A stretch of DNA of 64,000 bases from an uncultured Eubacteriales bacterium. Lineage in GTDB: Bacteria; Bacillota; Clostridia; Oscillospirales; Acutalibacteraceae. The stretch spans positions 1 to 64,000 of the forward strand of contig CAKTVV010000007.1 of assembly GCA_934630515.1 (NCBI GenBank), in the 5' to 3' direction. This document shows, in pieces, positions 27,022 to 34,344 of the stretch. The notes beneath the pieces are model-generated. The model saw nothing but the letters and a program-made list of their open reading frames with translations, was not told where the DNA came from and searched no databases. Each line of letters opens with the position of its first letter. Position 1 is the stretch's first letter. Made by a program: the position numbers and the translations under genes.

Positions 27022-27948
27022 TTATTGGATCTGCGTCCACCGGGCGGCAAAAAACCGCCGGGCATTCTCAAAAAATAATCCATCCAGCAATGAGCGATCA
27101 TAGCCCATCGCCTGCAGTTGTGCATACAAGCCGGATAAGCCGGCTACACCACCGACTGCGGGACGGGGCATCCCATCAAGATCACTGCCGAGACAAACCG
27201 TCTGCTCACCGTCCAGCTCCAAAAAATGCTGCCAATGTGCGGAAAAAGCTGTGGCAAAATCGGTTTCACCGGTCACCCCTAAATGGGGAGCATACAGGTT
27301 CAGCCCCACCAAGCCGCCACGCTCCCGGATTGCCTGAAACTGCTTGTCAGTCAGGTTGCGGGGATGAGGACACACAGCGGCGGCATTGGAATGGGTCGCC
27401 AATACCGGCTGGTCGGTCTCCTCCAGCAGCTGCCAAAAGCCCCGCTCGTTCAGGTGCGATACATCTGGCAGAATGTGTAATGCATCCATCCGCTGCAGCG
27501 CCGCTCGTCCCCTCTCGGTCAACCCTCGGTCCGCATCCCCCATGCAGCCGGATGCCCAGTCGTTATCTCCATTCCATGTCAGGGAAAGCAGTCGCACATC
27601 CCGGGCAGCCAATTGATCGATCGGATCGGCTGCCGCTGCCAGCGCCCCTCCGTTTTCCACCGACAGAAGCGCCACGCACGCTGCTGTGGGGCTCGGACGG
27701 TCCGAACGGCGCCACACAGAAAACCGTCCCGGCGCCTCTTGCTCCCACCGTGCGGCGGTATCCAGCAACCCGAAGCATACCGTCTCCGGATCGTCGGCAT
27801 CCTCCGGGATAAACGCCGCAAAGGTCTGAAACCAGCGCTCCAATCCGGCGCCCTCTGCCAAGCTGACGCAGCCGGTGTTCCCGGCAATGCTCTCGCCACT
27901 ATAGTAGCCCAGTCCCAGGGTATCACAATGCAGATCAAAAAGCCGCAT
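27022..27948 (-). CDS. Membrane dipeptidase, peptidase family M19
   Basis: 308-residue M19 zinc dipeptidase. LFDLHCDTLG holds the first metal ligands, SVENGG the bridging Glu, ILPDVSHLNERGFW and ATHSNAAAVCPHPRNLTD the His ligands, and LGSDLDGM the Asp. No signal sequence, so probably cytoplasmic. ATG 27948 overlaps the end of yraN by 14 bases, with GGCGGGTGG inside yraN, which indicates translational coupling. It likely cleaves dipeptides of broad sequence. Confidence 0.9.
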   Translation of the reverse strand: MRLFDLHCDTLGLGYYSGESIAGNTGCVSLAEGAGLERWFQTFAAFIPEDADDPETVCFGLLDTAARWEQEAPGRFSVWRRSDRPSPTAACVALLSVENGGALAAAADPIDQLAARDVRLLSLTWNGDNDWASGCMGDADRGLTERGRAALQRMDALHILPDVSHLNERGFWQLLEETDQPVLATHSNAAAVCPHPRNLTDKQFQAIRERGGLVGLNLYAPHLGVTGETDFATAFSAHWQHFLELDGEQTVCLGSDLDGMPRPAVGGVAGLSGLYAQLQAMGYDRSLLDGLFFENARRFFAARWTQIQ

Positions 27949-28321
27949 CCAGACCACCCGCCTCGTAAGCGCCGGGAATATGGCAGATCTCCACCGCCCG
28001 CATCGGATCCTGCGGATCGGTGACGACCTCCACCACATCAAACCGGGGCTGCCCCTCCACGGATTCGTTCATCAGATACAGCGCCGCCGTACGGATCAGC
28101 CGCTGCTGTTTCGCCGCAGTGACCGCCTCCCGGGGCGCATACATCCCATCCGAACGGCGGGTCTTCACCTCCACAAAGGCAATATACGCCCCATCCCGGG
28201 CGATTATGTCCACCTCACCCAAACGGCAGCGGTAATTGGATGTCAGGATCTGATAGCCCTTTTCCCGCAGAAAGCGGGCAGCCAGCACCTCGCCGGCTGC
28301 GCCCTTGGACAGCGCCGCCAT
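27935..28321 (-). CDS. yraN: UPF0102 protein, YraN family
   Basis: 128-residue restriction-endonuclease-fold protein. GAAGEVLAARFLREKGYQIL and GEVDIIARDGAYIAFVEVKTR give the E-x(n)-D-x(n)-E-x-K nuclease pattern. Function is not settled; family members are linked to DNA or RNA processing and often follow rnhB. Its ATG overlaps the rnhB stop codon by one base (TGATG). Confidence 0.9.
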   Translation of the reverse strand: MAALSKGAAGEVLAARFLREKGYQILTSNYRCRLGEVDIIARDGAYIAFVEVKTRRSDGMYAPREAVTAAKQQRLIRTAALYLMNESVEGQPRFDVVEVVTDPQDPMRAVEICHIPGAYEAGGLDAAF

Positions 28322-28938
28322 CAGCGGACGTCCCCCAGGATCTTCGTCAGAAAGCTGGGGCGGTGCACCGGACAGGGACCCAGACGGTGCAGCGCTTCGA
28401 TATGCGCCGCCGTCCCGTATCCCTTATGCACCGCAAAGCCATAGCCGGGATACAGTGCTTCCATCTCCCGCATGACACGATCCCGGGAAACCTTTGCCAA
28501 AATTGACGCAGCTCCGATAGAGGCGGACAAGGCGTCCCCCTTGACAACGCACTCCCCCGGTACCGGTAACTGCGGCGGCAATCGGTTACCGTCGATCAGA
28601 GCGTATTGCACCCGATCCCCCAGTCCTGCCACAGCCCGGCACATCGCCAGATAGGTGGCTTGCAGGATATTATATTCTTCGATCTCTTCCACCGTAGCCG
28701 ACGCTACGCTGAAGGCTGCCGCTTCAGCACAGATCACATCGAACAGTACTTCCCGCTTTTTCTCGCTGAGCTTTTTGGAGTCATTGATCCCGGCGATGGG
28801 ATGCGCCGGATCCAAGATCACCGCCGCCGCATAGACGGGACCCGCCAGCGGTCCCCGTCCGGCCTCGTCCACCCCGCAGAAAGCCGGGTGAACCGCACGC
28901 ACTGCGGCGTCAAATTCTTCATTCGTCATTCTCGGCAC
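28321..28938 (-). CDS. rnhB: Ribonuclease HII
   Basis: 205-residue RNase H2 that removes ribonucleotides from DNA. CGVDEAGRGPLAGPVYAAAV carries the DEAGR motif and first acidic ligands; INDSKKLSEKKRE, ALIDGN and SIGAASILAKVSRDRVM follow. The start overlaps the end of rbgA by 20 bases. The rbgA-rnhB-yraN order is common in Firmicutes. Confidence 0.95.
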   Translation of the reverse strand: MPRMTNEEFDAAVRAVHPAFCGVDEAGRGPLAGPVYAAAVILDPAHPIAGINDSKKLSEKKREVLFDVICAEAAAFSVASATVEEIEEYNILQATYLAMCRAVAGLGDRVQYALIDGNRLPPQLPVPGECVVKGDALSASIGAASILAKVSRDRVMREMEALYPGYGFAVHKGYGTAAHIEALHRLGPCPVHRPSFLTKILGDVR

Positions 28939-29878
28939 CTCCCGGCGGCTCCTCTAAGGTCATGCGTCCGATCTTGCCGCCACGGTATTCGTCCAGCAGC
29001 ATGATCGCCGCCCGTTCGGTGTTTACCTCGCCGCCGGATACCAGCATCCCCCGTTTCCGGGCGATGAGCTGCAGCAGCTCATAGGCATCCTGTGGCAGCT
29101 CTCCCTCCAGCTTGTACCGCTCGGTCAGCTGAGCAGGATAGTGCTGTGCCAAAATCTTCAGCAGCTCACACGCCATCTCCTCCAGATCCAGCACCTGATC
29201 CCGGATGGCGCCGGTAAATGCCAGATGCAGCGCCGCTGTATGGTCCTCAAACTTCGGCCACAGCACACCGGGTGTATCCAGCAGCTGCGCCCCCTCCACC
29301 ACAAACCATTGATTGATACGGGTCACGCCGGGACGATCCTCCACCTTTGCCTTACCGCCCTTATTCAGACGGTTGATAAAGGAGCTTTTCCCCACATTCG
29401 GGATCCCTACGATCATCGCCCGGATGGCACGGTTCATGCCCTTTTCCTCCCAGCGAGCCACGTTGTCCCGCAGCAGCTCCCGCAAGGCGGGCATAAACGC
29501 CTGCATTCCCTTGCCGCTTTTACAATCCACCGGCACGGCGGGTATCCCCCGCTGCCGATAATAGGCGATCCAGCGGGCGGTAGCAGCGCTGTCCGCCAGA
29601 TCCGCCTTGTTGAATATCAGCAGCCGGGGCTTACGCCCCACCCAGCGATCCAGCTCCGGATTGCGGCTGCTGTCCGGGATACGGGCGTCCACGATCTCCA
29701 CCACTGCGTCCACCAGCTTGAGACTCTCCTGGATCTTCCGCCGGGTACGGGCCATATGTCCCGGAAACCACTGAATGCTCTCCGCCACCGGCCGGTCATC
29801 CGACCGTGGGCGTGGCGTCTTGCGCTGCCAGTTGTTGTTGGAGCCGCCCGGCTTCCCTTTTTTACGATTTTCTGCCAT
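28919..29878 (-). CDS. rbgA: Ribosome biogenesis GTPase RbgA (YlqF)
   Basis: 319-residue circularly permuted GTPase for late 50S maturation. The G motifs run G4 (IFNKADLAD), then G1 (IVGIPNVGKSSFINRL), G2 (GVTRINQW) and G3 (LLDTPGVLWP). IQWFPGHMARTRRKI is the family N-terminus, preceded by a lysine- and arginine-rich leader of about 35 residues. ATG 29878 lies one base after the signal peptidase stop. Confidence 0.94.
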   Translation of the reverse strand: MAENRKKGKPGGSNNNWQRKTPRPRSDDRPVAESIQWFPGHMARTRRKIQESLKLVDAVVEIVDARIPDSSRNPELDRWVGRKPRLLIFNKADLADSAATARWIAYYRQRGIPAVPVDCKSGKGMQAFMPALRELLRDNVARWEEKGMNRAIRAMIVGIPNVGKSSFINRLNKGGKAKVEDRPGVTRINQWFVVEGAQLLDTPGVLWPKFEDHTAALHLAFTGAIRDQVLDLEEMACELLKILAQHYPAQLTERYKLEGELPQDAYELLQLIARKRGMLVSGGEVNTERAAIMLLDEYRGGKIGRMTLEEPPGGAENDE

Positions 29879-29879
29879 G

Positions 29880-30443
29880 TCAGTCTCCCTCATATCCGAT
29901 CTGCCGCACCCAGCCGGCAGTATCCCCCGGCCACAGACGCAGCACCACCACTCCGGCGACGTTCCCGGTCGAAAACGCTCCCAGCATCCGGCTGTCCTTG
30001 GACTCCCGACGATTATCGCCCATAGCAAAAATGTATCCCTCCGGCACCGTGAACGGCGATGTACAGTTAAATGATGGGGTAAATCCACCCTTTACATACG
30101 GCTCATCCAGCGCTACACCATTACGGGTGACGATACCGGTCTCGTCATCAAAGGCGATCACATCCCCCGCCAGTCCAATGACCCGCTTAATGAGCGGCTG
30201 CTCTCCGGTGCGGTTAATGACCACTACGTCGCCTCGTTTTATCGTATAAAACCGGCTGATCATGATCAGTCGATCCTGATCCTGAAAGGTATCGGTCATC
30301 GACTCACCGCTGACGCTCATCACCCGGAACAGCAGCATAAACACCAGCGCTACCGCCACCAGCGCCGAGATCAACGCCGACAGCCATTCATATCCGTTTA
30401 CCAGCCATTTCGGCTGCTGTACGATTTCTTTTTCCTGTTCCAT
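29880..30443 (-). CDS. lepB: Signal peptidase I, second tandem copy
   Basis: 187-residue type I signal peptidase. One N-terminal membrane segment (LISALVAVALVFMLLFRV) is followed by the catalytic Ser in VSGESMTDTF and Lys in LIKRVIGLAGD. FAMGDNRRESKDSR is the conserved late box. It removes Sec and Tat signal peptides at the outer face of the membrane. ATG 30443 follows GGGAGTG. It is paralogous to the gene directly upstream, with 20 bases between them. Confidence 0.93.
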   Translation of the reverse strand: MEQEKEIVQQPKWLVNGYEWLSALISALVAVALVFMLLFRVMSVSGESMTDTFQDQDRLIMISRFYTIKRGDVVVINRTGEQPLIKRVIGLAGDVIAFDDETGIVTRNGVALDEPYVKGGFTPSFNCTSPFTVPEGYIFAMGDNRRESKDSRMLGAFSTGNVAGVVVLRLWPGDTAGWVRQIGYEGD

Positions 30444-30463
30444 ACCGTTCACTCCCTGCACCG

Positions 30464-31039
30464 TCAGTCCTTGCGAATCGCCCCGAACTGCTTCAGCGGC
30501 CAGATCCGCAGGCGAGCCACACCCACTACATCCTTCACCGAAACCAGTCCTACCTCCGCCGAGCGGCTGTCCAACGATACCGAACGATTATCTCCCATGA
30601 CAAACAGGTAGCCCTCCGGTATCGTCAACGGACCGGAAAAATCCCGCAGCACGGTGCTGCCCTGAATATACGGCTCATCCAGCACCTGTCCGTTAAGAAT
30701 TACAGTGTAGTCGGGACGAATATTGATGGTATCCCCCGCCACCGCAATGACCCGCTTGATCAGTGGCTCCTTGGTATAGCGATCCACCACCACCACATCG
30801 CCCGCTGTATAGGTGTGCCCCGCAGAAACCAGCACCAACCGGTCTCCGTCGTTCAGCGACGGCACCATCGACTCGCCGTCCACCCCCACAATACGAAAGC
30901 AAAAGGTGAACAGCAGCACCAGCACGGTCAATGCTACGATCATGGCGCTGATCCAATCGTATGCAGGTGCCGCTAACTGACGGCACCGTTTTTCCCGGCT
31001 CCTGATCCGGTCTGCATCGTAATCGCTCATGCGCTCCAT
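30464..31039 (-). CDS. lepB: Signal peptidase I, first tandem copy
   Basis: 191-residue type I signal peptidase with a membrane segment (ISAMIVALTVLVLLFTFCF), catalytic Ser in VDGESMVPSL, catalytic Lys in PLIKRVIAVAGD and the FVMGDNRSVSLDSR box. ATG 31039 with AAGGGG upstream; ATG 31030 is a possible alternative. Two copies between rplS and rbgA may divide substrates or allow different expression. An inverted repeat at 31169-31209 lies in the upstream region. Confidence 0.93.
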   Translation of the reverse strand: MERMSDYDADRIRSREKRCRQLAAPAYDWISAMIVALTVLVLLFTFCFRIVGVDGESMVPSLNDGDRLVLVSAGHTYTAGDVVVVDRYTKEPLIKRVIAVAGDTINIRPDYTVILNGQVLDEPYIQGSTVLRDFSGPLTIPEGYLFVMGDNRSVSLDSRSAEVGLVSVKDVVGVARLRIWPLKQFGAIRKD

Positions 31040-31168
31040 GACGTCCCCTTTTCTGCGCCCAATGACGCAGCGATTTATAATAATGCAGTATAACACACTT
31101 TTCCCAAAAAGAAAAGAAAAATCTGTTCCGGAGCTTCAATTTCGGAGCAACCGTTTTCGGAAGCCGCC

Positions 31169-31209
31169 GTAAGAAGCACCAAGACGTTCCCCGCCTCGGT
31201 GCTTCTTAC
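31169..31209. repeat. Inverted repeat upstream of the signal peptidase operon
   Basis: GTAAGAAGCACC (31169-31180) and GGTGCTTCTTAC (31198-31209) form a perfect 12-bp stem with a 17-base loop. On the plus strand TTGCATTTTT follows, which resembles a terminator. On the minus strand it would lie in, or upstream of, the lepB leader. The rest of 31040-31300 shows no gene. Confidence 0.55.
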
Positions 31210-31301
31210 TTGCATTTTTGCTCGGCGACGGAATACGCCGACCGTCTATTGACTGTAATCATATAAGAAAAACACACGATGATATACAACTGCACAAAAG
31301 A

Positions 31302-31328
31302 AAAAAGGGACTGCAACAGTCCCTTTTT
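31302..31328 (-). terminator. rplS terminator
   Basis: AAAGGGACTG / CAGTCCCTTT with a CAA loop and A/T tracts on both sides, 12 bases after the rplS stop. The minus-strand T tract (TTTTTTC) fits a rho-independent terminator; the stem is symmetrical enough to work both ways. Confidence 0.85.
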
Positions 31329-31339
31329 CGCAAAGCACC

Positions 31340-31684
31340 TTATTTAATCAGTTCCTTAACCTTAGAAGCCTTACCCACACGGTCACGCAGATAATACAGC
31401 TTGCTGCGGCGTACCTTACCGTTGCGGATGATCTTCACAGCCGCCACGTTGGGGCTATGCAGCGGGAACACACGCTCCACACCGACACCGTAGGACACCC
31501 GACGCACCGTAAAGGTCTCTGCTACGCCGCTGCCCTTCTTCGCAATGACGGTACCCTCGAACGCCTGAATACGCTCACGCTCGCCTTCACGGATCTTCAC
31601 ATCCACCCGAACCGTGTCGCCCACGTTAAACGCAGGAACGCTCTCCTTGACGCTGTCACCGGCAATCAACTTCAATGCATCCAT
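31340..31684 (-). CDS. rplS: 50S ribosomal protein L19
   Basis: 114-residue L19. FNVGDTVRVDVKIREGERERIQAFEGTVIAKKGSG-type core and RRSKLYYLRDRVGKASKVKE tail are diagnostic. ATG 31684 follows TAGGAGG. It is flanked by a strong upstream promoter and a terminator, so it is probably transcribed alone with a leader of about 135 bases. Confidence 0.97.
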   Translation of the reverse strand: MDALKLIAGDSVKESVPAFNVGDTVRVDVKIREGERERIQAFEGTVIAKKGSGVAETFTVRRVSYGVGVERVFPLHSPNVAAVKIIRNGKVRRSKLYYLRDRVGKASKVKELIK

Positions 31685-31820
31685 CTTGACTTTCCTCCTA
31701 AAATTTTCAGACATTCTTGCCGCACCACGGTGGTCGGTAGAGGACTGCCCGCTTTAATGTCGTGCTTTCGCCTGGCATTAACCCCCACAGGGCACAAAAT
31801 CCCTGCGGTCAAAAACACTT
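31685..31820 (-). promoter_or_regulatory. Structured rplS leader, candidate L19 autoregulatory element
   Basis: The region between the rplS promoter and ATG is about 135 bases. On the minus strand it contains TTAATG...CATTAA closing a hairpin with a GC-GAAA-GC tip, and before it an imperfect stem CCGCAGGG/CCCTGTGG. An L19 leader is known upstream of rplS in Firmicutes; whether this matches that family was not tested. Confidence 0.4.
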
Positions 31821-31825
31821 GCAGT

Positions 31826-31854
31826 ATTATAGCACGCTTTTTCTAAAAATGCAA
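31826..31854 (-). promoter_or_regulatory. Strong rplS promoter
   Basis: Minus-strand TTGCAT (31849-31854), 17-base spacer, TATAAT (31826-31831), with TGC directly before the -10. It is the best minus-strand promoter in this part of the window. Confidence 0.8.
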
Positions 31855-31880
31855 GTGGTTTTTTGAAAAAAGCGAAAATT

Positions 31881-32525
31881 TCAGCGAAATGGCTGTCCGG
31901 CGCTGTCCAGCAGCTCCAATCGCACCACCCGGCTGGGACATTTTTGCCCCAGCGCCGTCTCCAAAGCGGTGCAAAACAGCACCGGATTCACGTTTTCCTG
32001 TCCGCAAGGCAGCGTCACGGTCATGCACACTCCCTGTGGAATGTCCTCCAGCCGGGCATCAGCGAAAAACGGGCGAATATCCACCGTTTTCATGGTTTTC
32101 TTTTTCGTGCGCTTTTCCACCGGTATCTCCGGCTGCTCCAACAGTGCAGCCACCGGCTGCCGAGGGCAGCAAAGCTCCACCCGATAGCAAGCGGCTGCCA
32201 GCTCACCGGGCTTCTTCACAGCCGGAGCAGCGCTGACTGCCTCCATTCCGGCCGGCATAGCCTCATTCAGCCGCTCCACCAGCTCGGTCATGGGCATCTC
32301 GGATTCCAGCCGCAGATCCATTGTTTCATGCAGCCCCTCCTGCCCCAGCGGCAGCGGAGCGGCAAAGGTCAAATACGGATGGCGGTTAAAGCCCTCCGTA
32401 TACCACAGCGGAATCTGCGCACGCCGCATCACCCGGGTCATAGTGCGCATCAGATCTAAATGCGAAATAAACCGGGAACGCCCGGTCTTGGCAAATACCA
32501 CTCTAACGGTCTGCAACGCACTCAC
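31881..32525 (-). CDS. TIGR03936/DUF2344 radical SAM-associated protein
   Basis: 214-residue DUF2344 protein (VVFAKTGRSRFISHLDLMRTMTRVMRRAQIPLWYTEGFNRHPY). In some bacteria this domain is fused to the C-terminus of the TIGR03960 radical SAM protein; here the two are separate and overlap by 23 bases. No catalytic motif is visible, and the likely role is helping the radical SAM enzyme act on an unknown substrate, perhaps RNA. Confidence 0.88.
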   Translation of the reverse strand: MSALQTVRVVFAKTGRSRFISHLDLMRTMTRVMRRAQIPLWYTEGFNRHPYLTFAAPLPLGQEGLHETMDLRLESEMPMTELVERLNEAMPAGMEAVSAAPAVKKPGELAAACYRVELCCPRQPVAALLEQPEIPVEKRTKKKTMKTVDIRPFFADARLEDIPQGVCMTVTLPCGQENVNPVLFCTALETALGQKCPSRVVRLELLDSAGQPFR

Positions 32526-34344
32526 CCACCTTCCAGCACGCCGCCCCGCAGCCGGCGCACTTCTGCCGGCAGTTGGGGGTGGTGATTGCCTGATGCGCCT
32601 TCTCGTTTTCCCGAATGAGGAACGCCTTGGTCACGCCGTAATCCAGATGATCCCACGGCAGGATCTCGTCAAAGGGGCGGCGGCGATTGGCGTAGAATGC
32701 CGGATCCAGCCCCGCTTCCGCAAACAGTGCCATCCACGCATCGTAGTTAAAATGCTCCGACCAGGCGTCCAAATTAAAGCCCCGTTCATGTGCCAGCTCC
32801 AACACCCGACAGAGCCGTCGGTCGCCCCGTGCCAGCACCGCCTCCAAAAAGCTGGTCTTCGCATCGTGCCAGCTCAGAGAGATCTTGCGGGTATGGACGC
32901 ATTCCGTGAGATGCTGCTGCTTTTCCCGCAGCTCCTCCATAGTCGCCTGCGGCTCCCACTGGAACGGCGTAAAGGGCTTCGGCACAAAACAGGAGGCGCT
33001 CATGGACACCGTCACGCCCTTGCCCTTGGGCTTGTCTGGATTTTCATAGAAGCAGTTGACGATCTTCTGACCCAGCTGCGCCATGCCCTCGATATCCTCC
33101 ATGGTCTCGGTCGGCAATCCCATCATGAAATACAGCTTCACCGCCGTCCAGCCGCCCTTAAACGCCCGGGATACGGTGGTGAGGATCTCCTCCTCGGTGA
33201 GATTTTTATTGATCGCATCCCGCAGGCGCTGGGTGCCCGCCTCCGGGGCGAAGGTCAGACCGGCCCGCCGCAGCACATTGAGTTTGTTCGCCAGCTCCTC
33301 GGAGAACCCGTCCACCCGCAGGGAGGGCAGAGACATATTGGTATGCTCCGGCTCCGCCCAGGTCAGCAGTCGGTTGAGCAGCTCCTCCAGACGGGTATAA
33401 TCGCTGGTGGACAGCGATGACAGCGAAAACTCCTCATAGCCGGTGGACCGACACAGCTCGTGGCTCTGCCGATCGATGGTGTCTACGCTTTTTTCCCGCA
33501 CCGGACGGTAAATGAACCCTGCCTGACAGAACCGGCAGCCCCGGATGCAGCCCCGGAAGATCTCGCTCTGCGCCCGGTCAAACACCACATCGGTATAGGG
33601 CACCACAAAGTATTCCGGATAATAGCAGCTGTCCAGATCCTTAATAATACGCTTGCGTATCGTTGAGCGCACCCCGTCCAGCGGTGTGATCGCCGCCACG
33701 GTGCCATCCTCATGATAGTTCACATCATACAGACTGGGGACATACACCCCCTCGATATCCGCACACGCCCGGAGAAAGGCTTTTTTTGAATAGCCTTTTT
33801 TGCGGTACTCCTTATAGAGATTGATCACCTCCAGATCCACCTCTTCCCCCTCGCCGAGGAAAAACAGATCAATGAAATCCGCCAGCGGCTCCGGATTGCA
33901 GGTACAGGGGCCGCCCGCCACCACCAGCGGCATATCGTCTCCCCGCTCATCACTGCGTACCGGCACACCCGCCAGTTCCAGCATATGCAGCACCGCTGTG
34001 TAACACATCTCATACTGCAGCGTAAAGCCGATGAAGTCGAACTCCCGGATGGGATCCCGGCTTTCCAGCCCAAACAGCGGGATATGCTGCTCCCGCATGA
34101 GTGCTTCCATATCCGTATCCGGTGCAAACACCCGCTCGCACCATACATCCGGTTCATGATTGAACTGGGCATACAGGATCTTCATGCCCAGATGGGACAT
34201 GCCCACCTCATAGAGATCAGGAAAGCAGAAGGCAAACCGCACCGACACCTCGTCCCGGTTTTTTGTCACGCTGTTCAGCTCGCCGCCGATGTAGCGGGCA
34301 GGCTTTTGCACCTGCAGCAGCAGGTCGTCCAAATTCTCTATCAT
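32503..34344 (-). CDS. TIGR03960 B12-binding-type radical SAM protein
   Basis: 613 residues. An N-terminal B12-binding-like fold (LYEVGMSHLGMKILYAQFN, VVAGGPCTCNPEPLADFIDLFFLGEGEE) precedes the radical SAM core with CxxxCxxC in FRGCIRGCRFCQAGFIYRP, then SLSTSDY and FAPEAGTQRLRDAINKN. A C-terminal cysteine cluster (CRQKCAGCGAACW) could bind metal. The start codon overlaps the upstream GH78 stop by four bases (ATGA), which suggests coupling. The substrate is unknown; genes of this family usually lie near rng, rplU or rplS. Confidence 0.9.
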   Translation of the reverse strand: MIENLDDLLLQVQKPARYIGGELNSVTKNRDEVSVRFAFCFPDLYEVGMSHLGMKILYAQFNHEPDVWCERVFAPDTDMEALMREQHIPLFGLESRDPIREFDFIGFTLQYEMCYTAVLHMLELAGVPVRSDERGDDMPLVVAGGPCTCNPEPLADFIDLFFLGEGEEVDLEVINLYKEYRKKGYSKKAFLRACADIEGVYVPSLYDVNYHEDGTVAAITPLDGVRSTIRKRIIKDLDSCYYPEYFVVPYTDVVFDRAQSEIFRGCIRGCRFCQAGFIYRPVREKSVDTIDRQSHELCRSTGYEEFSLSSLSTSDYTRLEELLNRLLTWAEPEHTNMSLPSLRVDGFSEELANKLNVLRRAGLTFAPEAGTQRLRDAINKNLTEEEILTTVSRAFKGGWTAVKLYFMMGLPTETMEDIEGMAQLGQKIVNCFYENPDKPKGKGVTVSMSASCFVPKPFTPFQWEPQATMEELREKQQHLTECVHTRKISLSWHDAKTSFLEAVLARGDRRLCRVLELAHERGFNLDAWSEHFNYDAWMALFAEAGLDPAFYANRRRPFDEILPWDHLDYGVTKAFLIRENEKAHQAITTPNCRQKCAGCGAACWKVGECVADR

